Shown here piece after piece: positions 1 through 10,999 of a stretch of DNA of 64,000 nucleotides. The position numbers and the translations under genes are program-made. A model generated the notes under the pieces. That model made no database searches. It was not told the DNA's origin and worked only from the letters and a program-made list of their open reading frames with translations. Origin of the DNA: Mucidula mucida (taxonomy: Eukaryota > Basidiomycota > Agaricomycetes > Agaricales > Physalacriaceae); assembly GCA_015501055.1 (NCBI GenBank), contig JADNYV010000007.1, positions 541,966 through 605,965 on the forward strand, written 5' to 3'. Every line of letters begins with the position of its first letter. The first letter of the stretch is position 1.

Positions 1-2
1 CG

Positions 3-2352
3 CCTGTGAGTTGTTCGCTATTCCATGGTCTGCATGATCCTTTGACACTTTGCGTACAGTGGGAAGTAGCGCTTGACCAGAACAATGATGCGCTCGCAAA
101 TTATGTGTTTCCCGAGGAGGACCTGTTCAACCACCTCATCGAGGTATTTTTCGCCAAGCAGAACATGATGCTCCCCTTACTACACCGACCGACATTTGAC
201 CGCCAGATTGCGGCCAAGATGCATCTCAATCATCAGATGTTCGGCGGCGTGGCGTTACTGGTTTGTGCGCTTGCCTCGCGTTTCACCGATGATCCGAGGG
301 TCCTGCTTGATGGCGAGACATCCAGACGGTCTAGTGGGTGGAAGTATTTTACGCAAGTACAGACGGTGAGAAGGTCTTTGATGGCTCCACCCACTATTCA
401 TGATCTGCAATTTTACACTGTAAGCAGTTGATACCTTTGTTAGGATCATCCTCAATAATATGCCTCCCAGCTGTATTCCAATTTCCTTTTTGGAACGTCC
501 GCCCCTCAAGCGTGTTGGGCTGTCATTGGGATGGGCATCCGCCTCGCGCAGGACGTCGGTGCTCATCGTAAGAAGAAGAGTACGGGACCCAACGCTGAAG
601 ACGAGCTTTGGAAGCGGGCATTTTGGTAGGCTATTCACTGTTTATCTCAGACGCTACTTATAAATGTTAGGTCGCTAGTCATGATCGACCGGGAGGCCAG
701 TTTGGATTTAGGACGTCCTTGCGCAATACAGGATGATGAGTGAGCTGATTTCCTTCCGTCGTTTGATTCATGCTGATGCAATTCTTCTACCCATACAGCA
801 TTGATGTCGATTTCCCCATCGAATGCGACGACGAATATTGGGAGCATCCGGATCCTGAGAAAGCCTTCAAACAGCCACCAGGAAAACCATCCTATGTCTC
901 ATTTTTCGTCTCGGGGTTGAAGCTAAATCAGATTGTTGGAACATGTTTGAGGACTCTGGTCAGTTTTTCGCTACACGCATACCGCTCGTCGACTCACACC
1001 TTTTCAGTATTCCACCAACAAGGCTAAACTGCGTAATACCGACAAAGATTGGGAGCAAAACGTTGTTACTGAACTTGATTCGGCGCTGAACGCTTGGGTC
1101 GACTCTGTCCCTGAACATTGTACTTATGTGTTTTGTTCCAATACTTCTCCAATGCTGATATGCTGTAGTGCGCTGGGATCCTCATCGCGAGGACGAAATC
1201 TTTTTCAATCAATCGGTCGCGCTCTATACAGAGTATTACAACATCCAAATACTAATACATAAACCTTTCATACCCTCCCCGCGAAATACGTCGCCCTTGA
1301 CGTTCCCGTCTTTGGCTATATGTACCAATGCGGCGCGGTCGTGTAGTCACATTGTTGACATCCAGCGACAAAGAGGATTTTTGTGGGGCCAATCTTTTTC
1401 AGCGGTACGTTTGTCTTTTGTTAGGTATGCTTTATCTCACTCAGCGGTCTATCAGTTAAATGCTTTCGCTGCTGCTATTGTGCTGCTCTTGAACATATGG
1501 GGCGGAAAACGTAGTCGTATGAACTTGAATCCTGTGAAAGAGATGCTTGATGTGCACAAGTGCATGCAGGTACTGAGGGACATGGAAAACACGTACGTTG
1601 GGCTATCAATTGTCTTGTCGAATGCTAAGGCTTTGTCTTTAGGTACCATTTCGCTGGTCGATTATGGTAAAAACATTCATATTCCAAAGAGCTACAGGTT
1701 TACTCTGAATCACAGGGATATTCTATTCCAACTAGCATCCGTCGGTAACCTCCCTCTACCCGAGTTCGACCCGTCGGCGACTGCTAAGCGGCGCCGCGAC
1801 GACGACGACGTTCCTACCACTACGGACCAATGCACATCCCAGTCGTTCTCTACTGGATATCAAGCACAGGCTTCTACGAGTGAACCATCCCCTCCTCAAT
1901 CATACCAATCCACCTCGTACTCTACGGACCCTGTATTTAATGGATACCCCATGTCTTCGTCTACAACGATACCGAACGGGAACGGGCTTTGGCTTATGCC
2001 GCAGGACTCTGACGTGTTCGACATACCTCTACCAATGCACAGCTCGGATCTGGGACGGATGCCATTGCACCCTCAGGCAACGCTTCCTGATAGAGATGTT
2101 CCTCTCGCGACATCGTCAGCGAACGCTGCTTGGCCTTACTCAGATATGACACAGGAGCCGTATGCGTTCGGACTTTCTCAGCCCAAGGATCCAATCAACG
2201 CTGTGGTAGACGATGCGACGTTCGCTTTGTGGGCGAACGCGCCTGGAGGGTTGGAGTCAGTCTTTGTGCTTCACCTTTTTTGCCCGCGCTGATTGATTTG
2301 TAGCTTGGATGATTGGGCGTCCTACATCGCTGGAGTTTCCCAAACTGACTAA
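3..2352 (+). CDS. Fungal-specific (Zn2Cys6-type) transcription factor, 5' truncated
   Basis: The window opens inside this gene, so the DNA-binding N-terminus is not visible. What remains is the fungal_trans (middle homology) regulatory domain. An N-terminal stretch has LLHRPTFDRQ. After an intron (420-470) the exon at 471-625 reads FGTSAPQACWAVIGMGIRLA, then QDVGAHR and DELWKRAFW, the classical signature of this domain. Further exons (about 770-960, 1010-1125, 1168-2255) carry a DIDFPIECDDEYW block and helical segments, then a Ser/Pro/Gln-rich low-complexity tail typical of activation regions. The final short exon follows a donor at about 2256 and an acceptor at 2304, giving an end DDWASYIAGVSQTD and stop at 2350-2352. 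The zinc cluster is presumed from family knowledge, not seen. Target genes cannot be inferred. Confidence 0.85.
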
Positions 2353-3009
2353 CAAGTGTAGGATTTATTGTTACATTGCTTTCGCTACAGTATTAGTCTT
2401 CCAAATATTTAGGTGTGAATGTATAATAAATGAAAGTCTTCGGGAAACCGTTGAACTTGGGAAAGCGCACGATTGTAAAATATCAAATCTTGATAAATCT
2501 CAGGAAGCTCTCTGCAATATACTTATTATCGTGCCAGCAGGTCGAATGACTTCTTGACAGAATGCCCGGCATGTGAGCATCAGAGTTTCCGCATGAACGA
2601 CGAACGTGAGACTGAAACGGTCGTCCCATTGCTTACTTTGAACTACAACCCTTGGAGGCGAACCTCGTGGGGCGGAAGTAGAACCCTGAATCCCATTTTG
2701 GGCGACGCGAATATCACGTGTGCCGATACGCGTTCCGTTTTGAGCGAGTGTGGGGCATTCTCTAGGAAGCTTTTCGTTTGCTTCTGACAACGAAGAGACC
2801 GCGAGCGTACGGCATCCGCGACAACGACCCCTGCAACGACAACGACGAGGCGACGACGACGGCCTAGACTAGAGCAGCGGCCATACTGATAGAGTCTGCG
2901 AGCGCATGACTAGTCTGCTTCTTCGACGTGGTACGGGCATTTTCATGTGGATTTTGGCTCTGCATTGATTAACGGCAGCCCATTGCAGACGTATCGATAC
3001 CTCTCAACG
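2353..3009. other. Intergenic region with CGA/CAA-rich simple repeat
   Basis: No gene is supported here. The ORFs at 2309-2790 lack recognisable protein features. At about 2809-2865 there is an imperfect purine/pyrimidine trinucleotide run (repeated ACGAC/ACAACGAC units). The stretch probably contains the 3' UTR of the transcription factor gene and the promoter/5' UTR of the next gene. Confidence 0.5.
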
Positions 3010-5501
3010 ATGCCTAAATTCCTGGCGCGATTCAGGAGGCGGTCTGTAGCTGCCGCTGAGCCCACCGAGTCGTCTGCGGCGACGGAAACACGGAACACGC
3101 CCCCAGTGAGGACAGCGGACTTGGGCCAAAAGATACATCCCGACTTGGACGAACTCGTATCCACATTCACAGCACCACCACCACCCGTAGCGACACCCAG
3201 GGCTCCTATCGTCGACGACGCAGAGGGTAGCATCATCCCTCTCAAGCCGGCTGTTGCTCGTCCTAGGCGGAAGTCAGGAGACGCGCGATCTCCAAGAACC
3301 TCTGCCAATTCTCCAACGCATCCTACTTCACCTCCAGAATTAGATACCACCAACAAAAACGAACTCACACAAGGTAGTAATGAGTCTTTGGTACATACGC
3401 CTCCGCCCGGTTCTCCCCAATCTCCCGCGCCTCCATCGTCTTGGTCCACCTTTGGTCGAAAGGCTTTGAAGGGTGCCAAGTCAATCCCTAATATCATTGA
3501 TAGGTCGCGATCCAGCACTATCGGCAGTCGAAGTACGCAAAGCCGTACGCCAGCATCTACATTAGATGGCGTTCCAGATCCCTTGACGCCATATGCATCC
3601 ATCTCATCTGGATCCATGCCGTCCTCGGGCTTCACGTTCGGACACGGTCGTATAGTGCCCCCACTACCACCCTTGGACCATCCAGCGTTCAGCGGTGATG
3701 CAAGTCTTGATGTAGGGGGTCTGCCGGTTAGTTTGAAGGACGACCGTGAAGTCGTGCAGTTCCTTGCCGATAAACAGCCGCGTCCATCAATATCCCTTCC
3801 ATCCATGCCTTCGAGCTCGGGGTGTCCTGGATAAAGGAGTCGAGTTCGAGACCGCGAGTGCAGGACATATTCCCGAGCAAATCACCTGTCAAAGCGCGAC
3901 GAAAGTCAGACGCAAGCCGGGGATCGCGCAGGAGGCGAACAAGGCGTTCACAAAGCGCATCCGTACTCAATCAACATGCGCATGCTGTTGATACATCAGA
4001 TGCTGAATACAAGGGATCCAGGGAAACGTCCATATATGGCACTGTCCAGGCACGTGGCGACAGCGTGGGTTGTAATCTATTTTTCGGCTGGCCTTGTTTC
4101 TCATCTCGTTCTTCCTTTTGGGTCTTTGTTCTCTTTTGTTCTATAGTCGCAGGCCAGCGGGGCGCTTGGTTTGGGATCGCCATTTCTATTGCAGAGTTTC
4201 TCTGGTTTGTCATCCTTTCACCCTTCACCCTCGTGTCGCAGGCGACGTACTCACTGCTCGCGCGTGTTTAGCAGGAGAGCTTTTAACTTATCAACATCTA
4301 CTACCGAAGACAATAATTCGATACCGCAAAACAGTGTCTCCCTGACTGGAATGTCTATCGATAATGCAACCACCTCAATTATTTCCAAATCTCGCAGTTC
4401 CCCCGGCAACGAGAATGCAGATATGTCCTTAAAGCATCCTTCACCGCCTGTTTCACCCGGTCATTCACCATCTACCTTGCTCATGCCTCCCTCGTTGTCT
4501 GTCACCGGCCCCACTCCCGAATCATCACCCGTTGTAGAGCCGATGACACCTAGCAGAAGCAAAGGAAAGCGCAAAGCAGATGAGGTGGAAGGCCCTGGGG
4601 GGACACCACCTGAGGCAAAAAAATCGGCACACCAGAAAACGACGTTCGCTACGCAGGATCCTAGACGTACGTTCTCGCTGGCTGTCTTCTCGGACGGCTC
4701 AAATTCTTACTTAACTATCTAGCTCACCGGGCTTCTGGAACTGGAACCTCGGGCTCCTCGCATGCACCGTCTTCATTTCACCGTAGCAAGCGAGCTCGGC
4801 TCTCCGGATCGACGACACCTGGTAGTACGATCGCCAGTGTAATCGAGGATGGACTACGTCCTGCGTTGCGGAGTGGGAGCCACCAGCAAGACGCATCGAA
4901 CACGGGTTCGTGGACGAGTCGGGGTAGCGCGCCTTCCCGAACTCAATCCAGAACGTCTGGACGTAACACTTCGCACCACCAGAAGACCAGAACACCTTCG
5001 GAAGCGCCTTCACGTCGGAGTCTATCGCAAGCCTCCATTCCCATCTCGGCGCTCATTTCACCGCATGCGCCGTCCATCTCGCAGCGGTCGTCGATGTATC
5101 ATATGCGTGACCCTAGGAAACCTGCTCCTGTTCAGCCGACGCCATGGTCGCTGACTCTACCTGAGCGAGGCTGGCAGCGTTGGTCTGATGGTGGTGGGAG
5201 TCCACTGCACGCTTGGATGTTCTTTATTGGTTTTGTGCTCTTCCCACTTTGGTGGGTGGCGGCACTTGTGGTGCGCATACCGAAGACGCGAGAGATTGGC
5301 ACGGGAGCGGAAGAGAAGGGTGTGGTACTGGATGATCCGCAAGTTGAGCATGGTATGTTGGCCCACCTTCAATGTCATGCGTTTGCTCATGCTCTTACAG
5401 ACGCAATCTCGTGGCGGAGACGCTGTAGAGTGATGGCGGTTGTATCGCTATTCACATATATCCCGTTCATCGTTTGTATCGCCATTTTTGCCCCGCGGTA
5501 G
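3010..5501 (+). CDS. Ser/Pro-rich protein with hydrophobic C-terminal membrane segments, unknown function
   Basis: I do not recognise a named family. The first ATG in frame is 3010 (MPKFLARFRRRSV). The N-terminal ~270 residues are low-complexity, rich in Ser, Pro, Thr and Arg, with basic patches. After an intron near 3828-3870 comes an Arg/Ser-rich exon (KARRKSDASRGSRRRRTRRS). The segment around 4050-4265 encodes hydrophobic helices (AWFGIAISIAEFLWFVIL), so at least one membrane span lies mid-protein. A second Ser/Pro-rich region (4320-5150) contains a KGKRKADEVEG basic motif. The last part has WMFFIGFVLFPLWWVAALVV, then an intron (about 5352-5399), then MAVVSLFTYIPFIVCIAIFAPR and the stop. 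Exon boundaries between 4010 and 4330 are not resolved. The overall shape (disordered arms around several helices) suggests a membrane-anchored scaffold; this is inference. Confidence 0.6.
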
Positions 5502-5951
5502 CACCCACACCGACCTGGTTCCCTTCTTTGAGTCAAGTTCCTTACTCTTGTTCAGTCATTATCATCATTGTATTAGCATCGAACATCGTCATCCAACTGT
5601 TATACTATACCATGGCTCGCCCCCGGACATCCCCTCTGCGTTACCTTGGACTACCGAGGCCCCCGTACATTCACTCGTTTTACTTGTCATTCTTTTGTGT
5701 GTGTGAAGAGTTGTTGTAGAGAATAAGTTATGTATGGCCAACCGTCCTCTCGTTCGTCACAGTATGTTATACCCCATGCATGTAGTCTAACGTGGTTAGG
5801 TTGCAATGTAATTTATTCGTTGTACACTGTAGTAAGAAATCTAATTTGCATTTTTAATATCAAAATGAAGGAAATCTCAGTGATCGGGCACATATCTTGA
5901 CTCCGGACGACCATCGACGGTAGCTGCACCTTGACATGCGCTGCTGGTGCC

Positions 5952-7537
5952 ATGGCAGGGAATAAAAAGAAAAGAAAAGGCGTCCTGAATGTCTCCAACG
6001 ATCGGATAGTGAAGAAAATCAAGGTGGACGACAGCTTGCCTGTGGCCAAGGTTGAGGATGGCGACGTACCCGTCCTCGGTGGTCTGCTTTATGCAGACGA
6101 GATTGAGACGACAGTAGACACACTCAATCTGTTGGTGGAACACCCTCAATTGATATCTTCGACGGCGCTTAAAGGCTTTCGTACCGCCGTCCATGATTAC
6201 TGGAGGATATCAACAGAAACCTCGATGACAGGTATGTGGCTACTTTCTGTTTTCAATTCTGCAGATGAGAATGACTGTCCAGGCAGTTCCATTGTATCTC
6301 GAATTTCATCAGCTCTCGTTGATCATAGGCATGTCGATGCGCTGGTCCTTCTGTCGGAAATGCACATACGCGGCCAGATTCCAAAGTTGGGCACCCTACA
6401 GCGTTGGGTGCGCGAATGCGACGCGGTGTTGACACCTGACATGTCTCGCGACGAGCAATCCATGGTTTGGCGGGTGTTGGATCTCATCCTCCGAACGACT
6501 CAGCCGGAAGTTATCTCCTCGTCTGCAACTGGTGACTCCATTCTAGATGACAATGGACGGCTGAAATGGTTCCCGCCATTCTCAGTACCTGCGACCACAT
6601 TACCGGAATCTTTGTATGATACAGCCTCCATCGTACAAGCTGCTTCCAGCGCCATGGTCGTCCTCCAAAATACGCCAGGTCCTGAACGGCGTCCGCCCAA
6701 TAAGCACGCTGCTGTGATATACTGCTCTCCTCCAGACACCTTCAAGCTACTTCCTCCAGAGGCCCGGAAAGTCGTTCCCGTACGACACGACGTCCCAGGC
6801 GTCCCCGGGACTTTCATCATAACCAATGTCTTCGAGCTAGGTGAATGCGACGCCATCGTTCAGACAGCCGAAAACGTAGGACTGCTTCCAGACGAGCCAA
6901 TATCTGGTTCTGCTGTCCAGCTTGCATCTATTCTTGCGCACAATCTCATATGGTTGGCGGATACCAAGTTCTTGGACATCGTATATGCACGCATTGTTTC
7001 CCTCCTTCCGCCCGAGATAAACGGTGGCAAAGTTAAGGGCATCAACGCGCGCTTTAGGCTGTATCGTTACAGACCAGGAGCCCTTTATCGTCCTCATGTT
7101 AGTATTCGAGCCCTGCCAATTGATTATAACTGACATCGAGACCAGATTGATGGAGCTTGGCCTGCCTCAGCTCTCGATTCTACGACCTCGCCGCCATCCT
7201 ACGTCTATGACTCTGATGAAACGTTTATTCAAGGCTGACTATGCTTATCTATCTCAACGATGGTTTTGAGGGTGGATGTACAACCTACTTTCTGCCCTCA
7301 GCGACCCTTGGAGTCCTTGACGCGCGACCCATACGACCTAGAAAAGGCACGGTCGCCTTTTTCCCTCACGGGGCGGCAAAAGGCAGTCTTTTGCATGAGG
7401 TTAGCGTTACTTGTTCTTATCCTTTGGTGTGCTCAATTGCTCGATAGGGAAGTGGCGTTGTGGGAGATGGTGTCAAGTATGTGATTAGGACGGAGGTGTT
7501 GTACGAGGTAGACAAAAAGGAGAGAATTGTAGGCTGA
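5952..7537 (+). CDS. 2-oxoglutarate/Fe(II) dioxygenase (prolyl 4-hydroxylase-like), one frame break
   Basis: The N-terminus is Lys-rich (MAGNKKKRKG). The C-terminal half is a double-stranded beta-helix oxygenase. The proximal iron ligands are the HxD of PHIDGAW, spanning the intron at 7098-7145. Next come LIYLNDGFEGG and TTYFLP, then FFPHGAAKGSLLHEG with the distal His, and after an intron (about 7400-7448) YVIRTEVLY, whose Arg would bind 2-oxoglutarate. A 51-bp in-frame intron is likely at about 6231-6281. Between the exon ending DSDETFIQG and the conserved SRLTMLIYLND the frame jumps by one deleted base near TTT at 7224-7226; no intron fits there. All catalytic residues are present. Substrate unknown; relatives hydroxylate protein prolines or act as orphan oxygenases. 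The break is either a real inactivation or an assembly indel. Confidence 0.75.
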
Positions 7538-7761
7538 TAACTCCGTCGAACTCGGCGCGGTCAAGAACATCGGAGGAGATACTAAATTAAGAAGAAACCT
7601 GTACAATCAGTGACTCCAGAAGCAGTCAAACACGTTACAATCTTTGTAGGATTTGTACTTGGGAAAATCTTGGATCAATCAGTTGTTATGAGTCACTGAT
7701 CGAGTCAAGCTTTCTCTTGTAACCTCCACATAACTTCGTCTTTCACGCGTTATATCGTGTC

Positions 7762-9720
7762 ATGGCACCCATACACATCGACGAAGCTACAGGCTCAGAT
7801 ACCACTGGCAAGGGCACCCCGAGCAGCCTTATCAGACACTCGGATTTGCGCTATTCACCCATGGCAGCGCCGATGGGTTCTTGATACGGAAAGATGCCAA
7901 CACTGAATACGACAAACCCACCCAGTCGTCGCTGAAGAAGGCTCAGAAGACGGCAGATGGCCTCGAAAAGAAGCGCAAAAAGGCAGAGGAGCTCGCTCAG
8001 CGTGAAGCCAAGGAACAGGGCGAGGAAAAGGAGAAACGGAAAAGTCATTAGAGGAAAGCAAAAGCATTGTCCTCACCGAGGATCCATCTCTGCCTGCTGC
8101 TCAGAAGGTACTATGTTGGCCATCTATCCTTTCTCCATCTAAACTTGTGCAGTCCAAGATCGGCCAGCTTCAATTTCTACGATCCAGACGAATCCGCGTA
8201 TCTGGCTGGGTCCATCGATTACGCTCCCAGAAGGGCATTATTTTCCTTGTTTTACGCGATGGAACTGGATATTTGCAGACCGTTCTCTCTGGTCTCGTGG
8301 TATGTTGCATCTACAACGGCCTATCGTGGCTCAAGGATAGCTTTAGAGTCAAACATACGAGGCCCTCACGCTTACCCTCGAATCATCAGTCGAACTTGTT
8401 GGCACACTACAAGAGGTCCCCGAAGGAAAGACAGCTCCTGGTGGCCACGAGCTTATCGTCGACTACTGGAGAGTTATCGGAGCTGCCCCTGGCGCAGATG
8501 ATGCCTTCACCAACCGTTTGAACGAAGTACATCTTTCTCTCATTTCATCCGATGTTTCGGCTGACTTTCTCCACAGAAATCGGATCCATCCATCCAGGCA
8601 GACCTTCGACACCTGGTTCTCAGAGGAGAGACAGCCTCCAGCGTCCTTCGCCTTCGCGCGATGCTTCTGCAGGCGTTCCGTGCCACATATGTGAACCACA
8701 CTTGCCTTGAGGTCACACCCCCTTGTCTTGTGCAGACGCAGGTCGAGGGCGGATCAACCTTGTTCGCATTGAACTACTACGGCCAGCCCGCATACCTCAC
8801 CCAAAGCTCCCAACTCTACCTCGAAACTTGTTTACCGAGTCTCGGAGACGTGTTCTGTGTGCAAGAAAGTTTCCGTGCCGAGAACAGTCACACACGTCGC
8901 CATCTGAGCGAGTACACACATCTGGAAGCTGAGCTGGGTTTCATCAACTTTGACGACCTCATGGCACACATTGAGGCCGTCATCTGCGAGACGGTCGATA
9001 AGCTCTTGGCTGACCCGATCGCGGCTGGCTTGATCCAGCAATTGAACCCAGGCTTCAAGGCCCCCGCACGCCCATTCCTTCGCATGTCATATGCGGACGC
9101 AATAGGCTGGCTTGTAGAGCACAAAATCCAACACGCCGCCGAAGATGCTGATGGTAACGTTATCCTGGACGAGGCTGGCAAGCCTAAGATGGTGGACCAC
9201 GTCGTGGGCGATGATATCGCCGAAGCGGCCGAGCGACAGATGACGGACATTATTGGAACACCTGTCTTCTTGCATTCGTTCCCGGCAGAGCTGAAGGCGT
9301 TCTATATGAAGAAGATTCCAAGCGAAGAGGGAACAAAGGTGTTTACGGAAAGTTGCGACTTGTTGATGCCTAACGTTGGGGAGATTGTTGGTGGATCGAT
9401 GAGGATTTCGGATATGGAGGAACTCTTGGCGGCGTACAAGAGGGAGGGCATTGATGCTGCTCCCTACTACTGGTTCACGGACCAGCGCAAGTATGGGACC
9501 TGCGAACACGGTGGATATGGGCTTGGTGTTGAGGTACATTTGAGTGTTTTTTCTTGTTGGATCCAGGCTAATGCGTAGCTAGCGTTTCCTTGCTTGGTTG
9601 GCGAACAGATTTACTGTTCGTGAATGCTCTCTATACCCCAGGTACGGTTGATTTTCCTGTTTTCCGGGACCCTTTCTAATTTTTTTTTTTTAAAGATGGC
9701 CAGGCCGCGCGACCCCGTAG
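7762..9720 (+). CDS. ded81: Asparaginyl-tRNA synthetase, cytosolic, class II
   Basis: Charges tRNA-Asn with asparagine for cytosolic translation. An N-terminal Lys/Glu-rich extension (about 7762-8107) precedes the OB-fold anticodon-binding domain ([28 protein letters not shown]). The class II core follows: [10 protein letters not shown], a motif-2 region [21 protein letters not shown], and motif 3 at GYGLGVERFLAWL, spliced across an intron at about 9535-9582. The last exon (9696-9720) follows an intron at 9642-9695 and gives [10 protein letters not shown] then stop, the usual AsnRS ending. Start ATG is 7762. Two single-base losses break the frame in the extension, at CCCC 7817-7820 and AAAA 8040-8043. 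Because the gene is essential, sequence error is more likely than inactivation unless another copy exists. Confidence 0.9.
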
Positions 9721-9883
9721 AGTGTAATCGTATCGTATTCTTTATATAGACTATGTTGTAGGAGTTGCAAGAGATTGTCATTGTTCAGTATGGCACGTCA
9801 ATACGTAAGATGAAGCAGCCTTGGCTTGATAAACATCACTTCGAGTTCAACGTGAGATCGATGTAGACGTCTGCATTAACAGG
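9721..9883. other. Short intergenic spacer up to the TIR element
   Basis: Contains the 3' UTR of the asparaginyl-tRNA synthetase gene and ends with the target-site duplication AACAGG (9878-9883). No coding potential seen. Confidence 0.5.
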
Positions 9884-10958
9884 TACCGTTGCCGAGACGT
9901 TCATGGTCTGTTTTCGGCGACATTACCTGGGCCTGCCGTCCGGAGACCCACCCAGGTCAGCGACTGTCCCGCCAACCCCAGTGCCAACCCAACGCCAACC
10001 TCAGTATAATTGGGCGCCAGTCCAATGAACGCAGGGCGCGCCGAGGTGTTTCAAACGTGTTGAGATCTCCTACCACTGGGTGACCTTGATGCTCAACCTA
10101 TTCCAGTCAGTGCCCACGGCGCGTCCTGTCCTCTCATGAGTGGCGTTTTCTAATTTCCACGCTCTCTCCATTCCACATCCTCAACGCGTATCGGCATCGT
10201 ACTATTTTGTGGCTATGTGTTCTTAACCTTTTTCAAGCACTTCACATATATGTACTATAGCTTAACCTCCTTATTGTTTGACTGAGAGTTTCTCTGATTG
10301 TTGAGTTTATGCAAGGATGACTGTTAAGTGAGTGCATATAATCCTCTTACTAAACATACTGGCAGCACTCACACATCTCCACCTTACTGAGGTTAGAAAT
10401 AACATGTTGTGTCAAGGACTTGAGGCTAATCCTCTTCAAGTGGCTTTAATCATGTGAGTGTTTCTCTCTTTGCATTCACAATATCGCATCTTTGGCGCTC
10501 ATCCTACCTGTCTTTGGCGCTTTCTCATTCCGCGGACACGACACGGATCTTCCTGGAGTGTCCTCGGCGTGTTTGCTATGCATACTCAGCATACTCCGTT
10601 GCTGTATGTTCTTCCAGTGCTGCCCCGAACTTGAGACAACTCACAAGCACGTTGTCAAGACCCGCCCATTGTAGTACTTACTTCGTCTCACCTTGTCTCT
10701 CTAGAAGATGCTCTCCTTTCCTTTGTTCAATTTCTTCATCCACCCTTGCGAAACAAGTCTGTCACAATGTATTGGTATGGAGGATGTATGGAGGAGAGCT
10801 TGTTTTTGTCCTGCTCTGAATGCAAGACAATCATTTCTTGATGTTCAGTCGTGCGGGATGGCGGGGCTTGGGCGGGGGCCATGCGCATTACCTAGGGTCC
10901 GGACGGCAGGCCCAGGTAGTGTCGCCGAAAACAGACCATGAACGTCTCGGCAACGGTA
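9884..10958 (+). mobile_element. Non-autonomous TIR element, copy 1 (1075 bp)
   Basis: The ends are inverted repeats of about 61 bp beginning TACCGTTGCCGAGACG and ending with its complement CGTCTCGGCAACGGTA, with one mismatch visible in this copy. The flanks carry a direct repeat AACAGG (9878-9883 and 10959-10964), a 6-bp target-site duplication. A second copy lies at 39774-40854 with the same orientation and near-identical interior. No transposase ORF is present, so the element must be mobilised in trans. The TSD (5 or 6 bp) and terminal sequence do not match hAT (8 bp), mariner (TA) or CACTA ends, so I do not assign a superfamily. It inserted about 40 bp upstream of the presumed start of the DUF4246 gene. 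Confidence 0.85.
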
Positions 10959-10999
10959 AACAGGAGCGTGTCTCCTATACAACAGGCCTATCTCAGACC

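Noticed and set aside
2943..3806. Long 287-codon ORF on the minus strand
   Set aside because: It is the antisense shadow of the Ser/Pro-rich plus-strand gene; biased codon composition keeps the opposite frame open.
10454..10819. 121-codon ORF inside TIR element copy 1 and the similar 163-codon ORF in copy 2 (40346-40837)
   Set aside because: Low-complexity Ser/Cys-rich reading, not a transposase, and the two copies differ in frame extent; probably chance.
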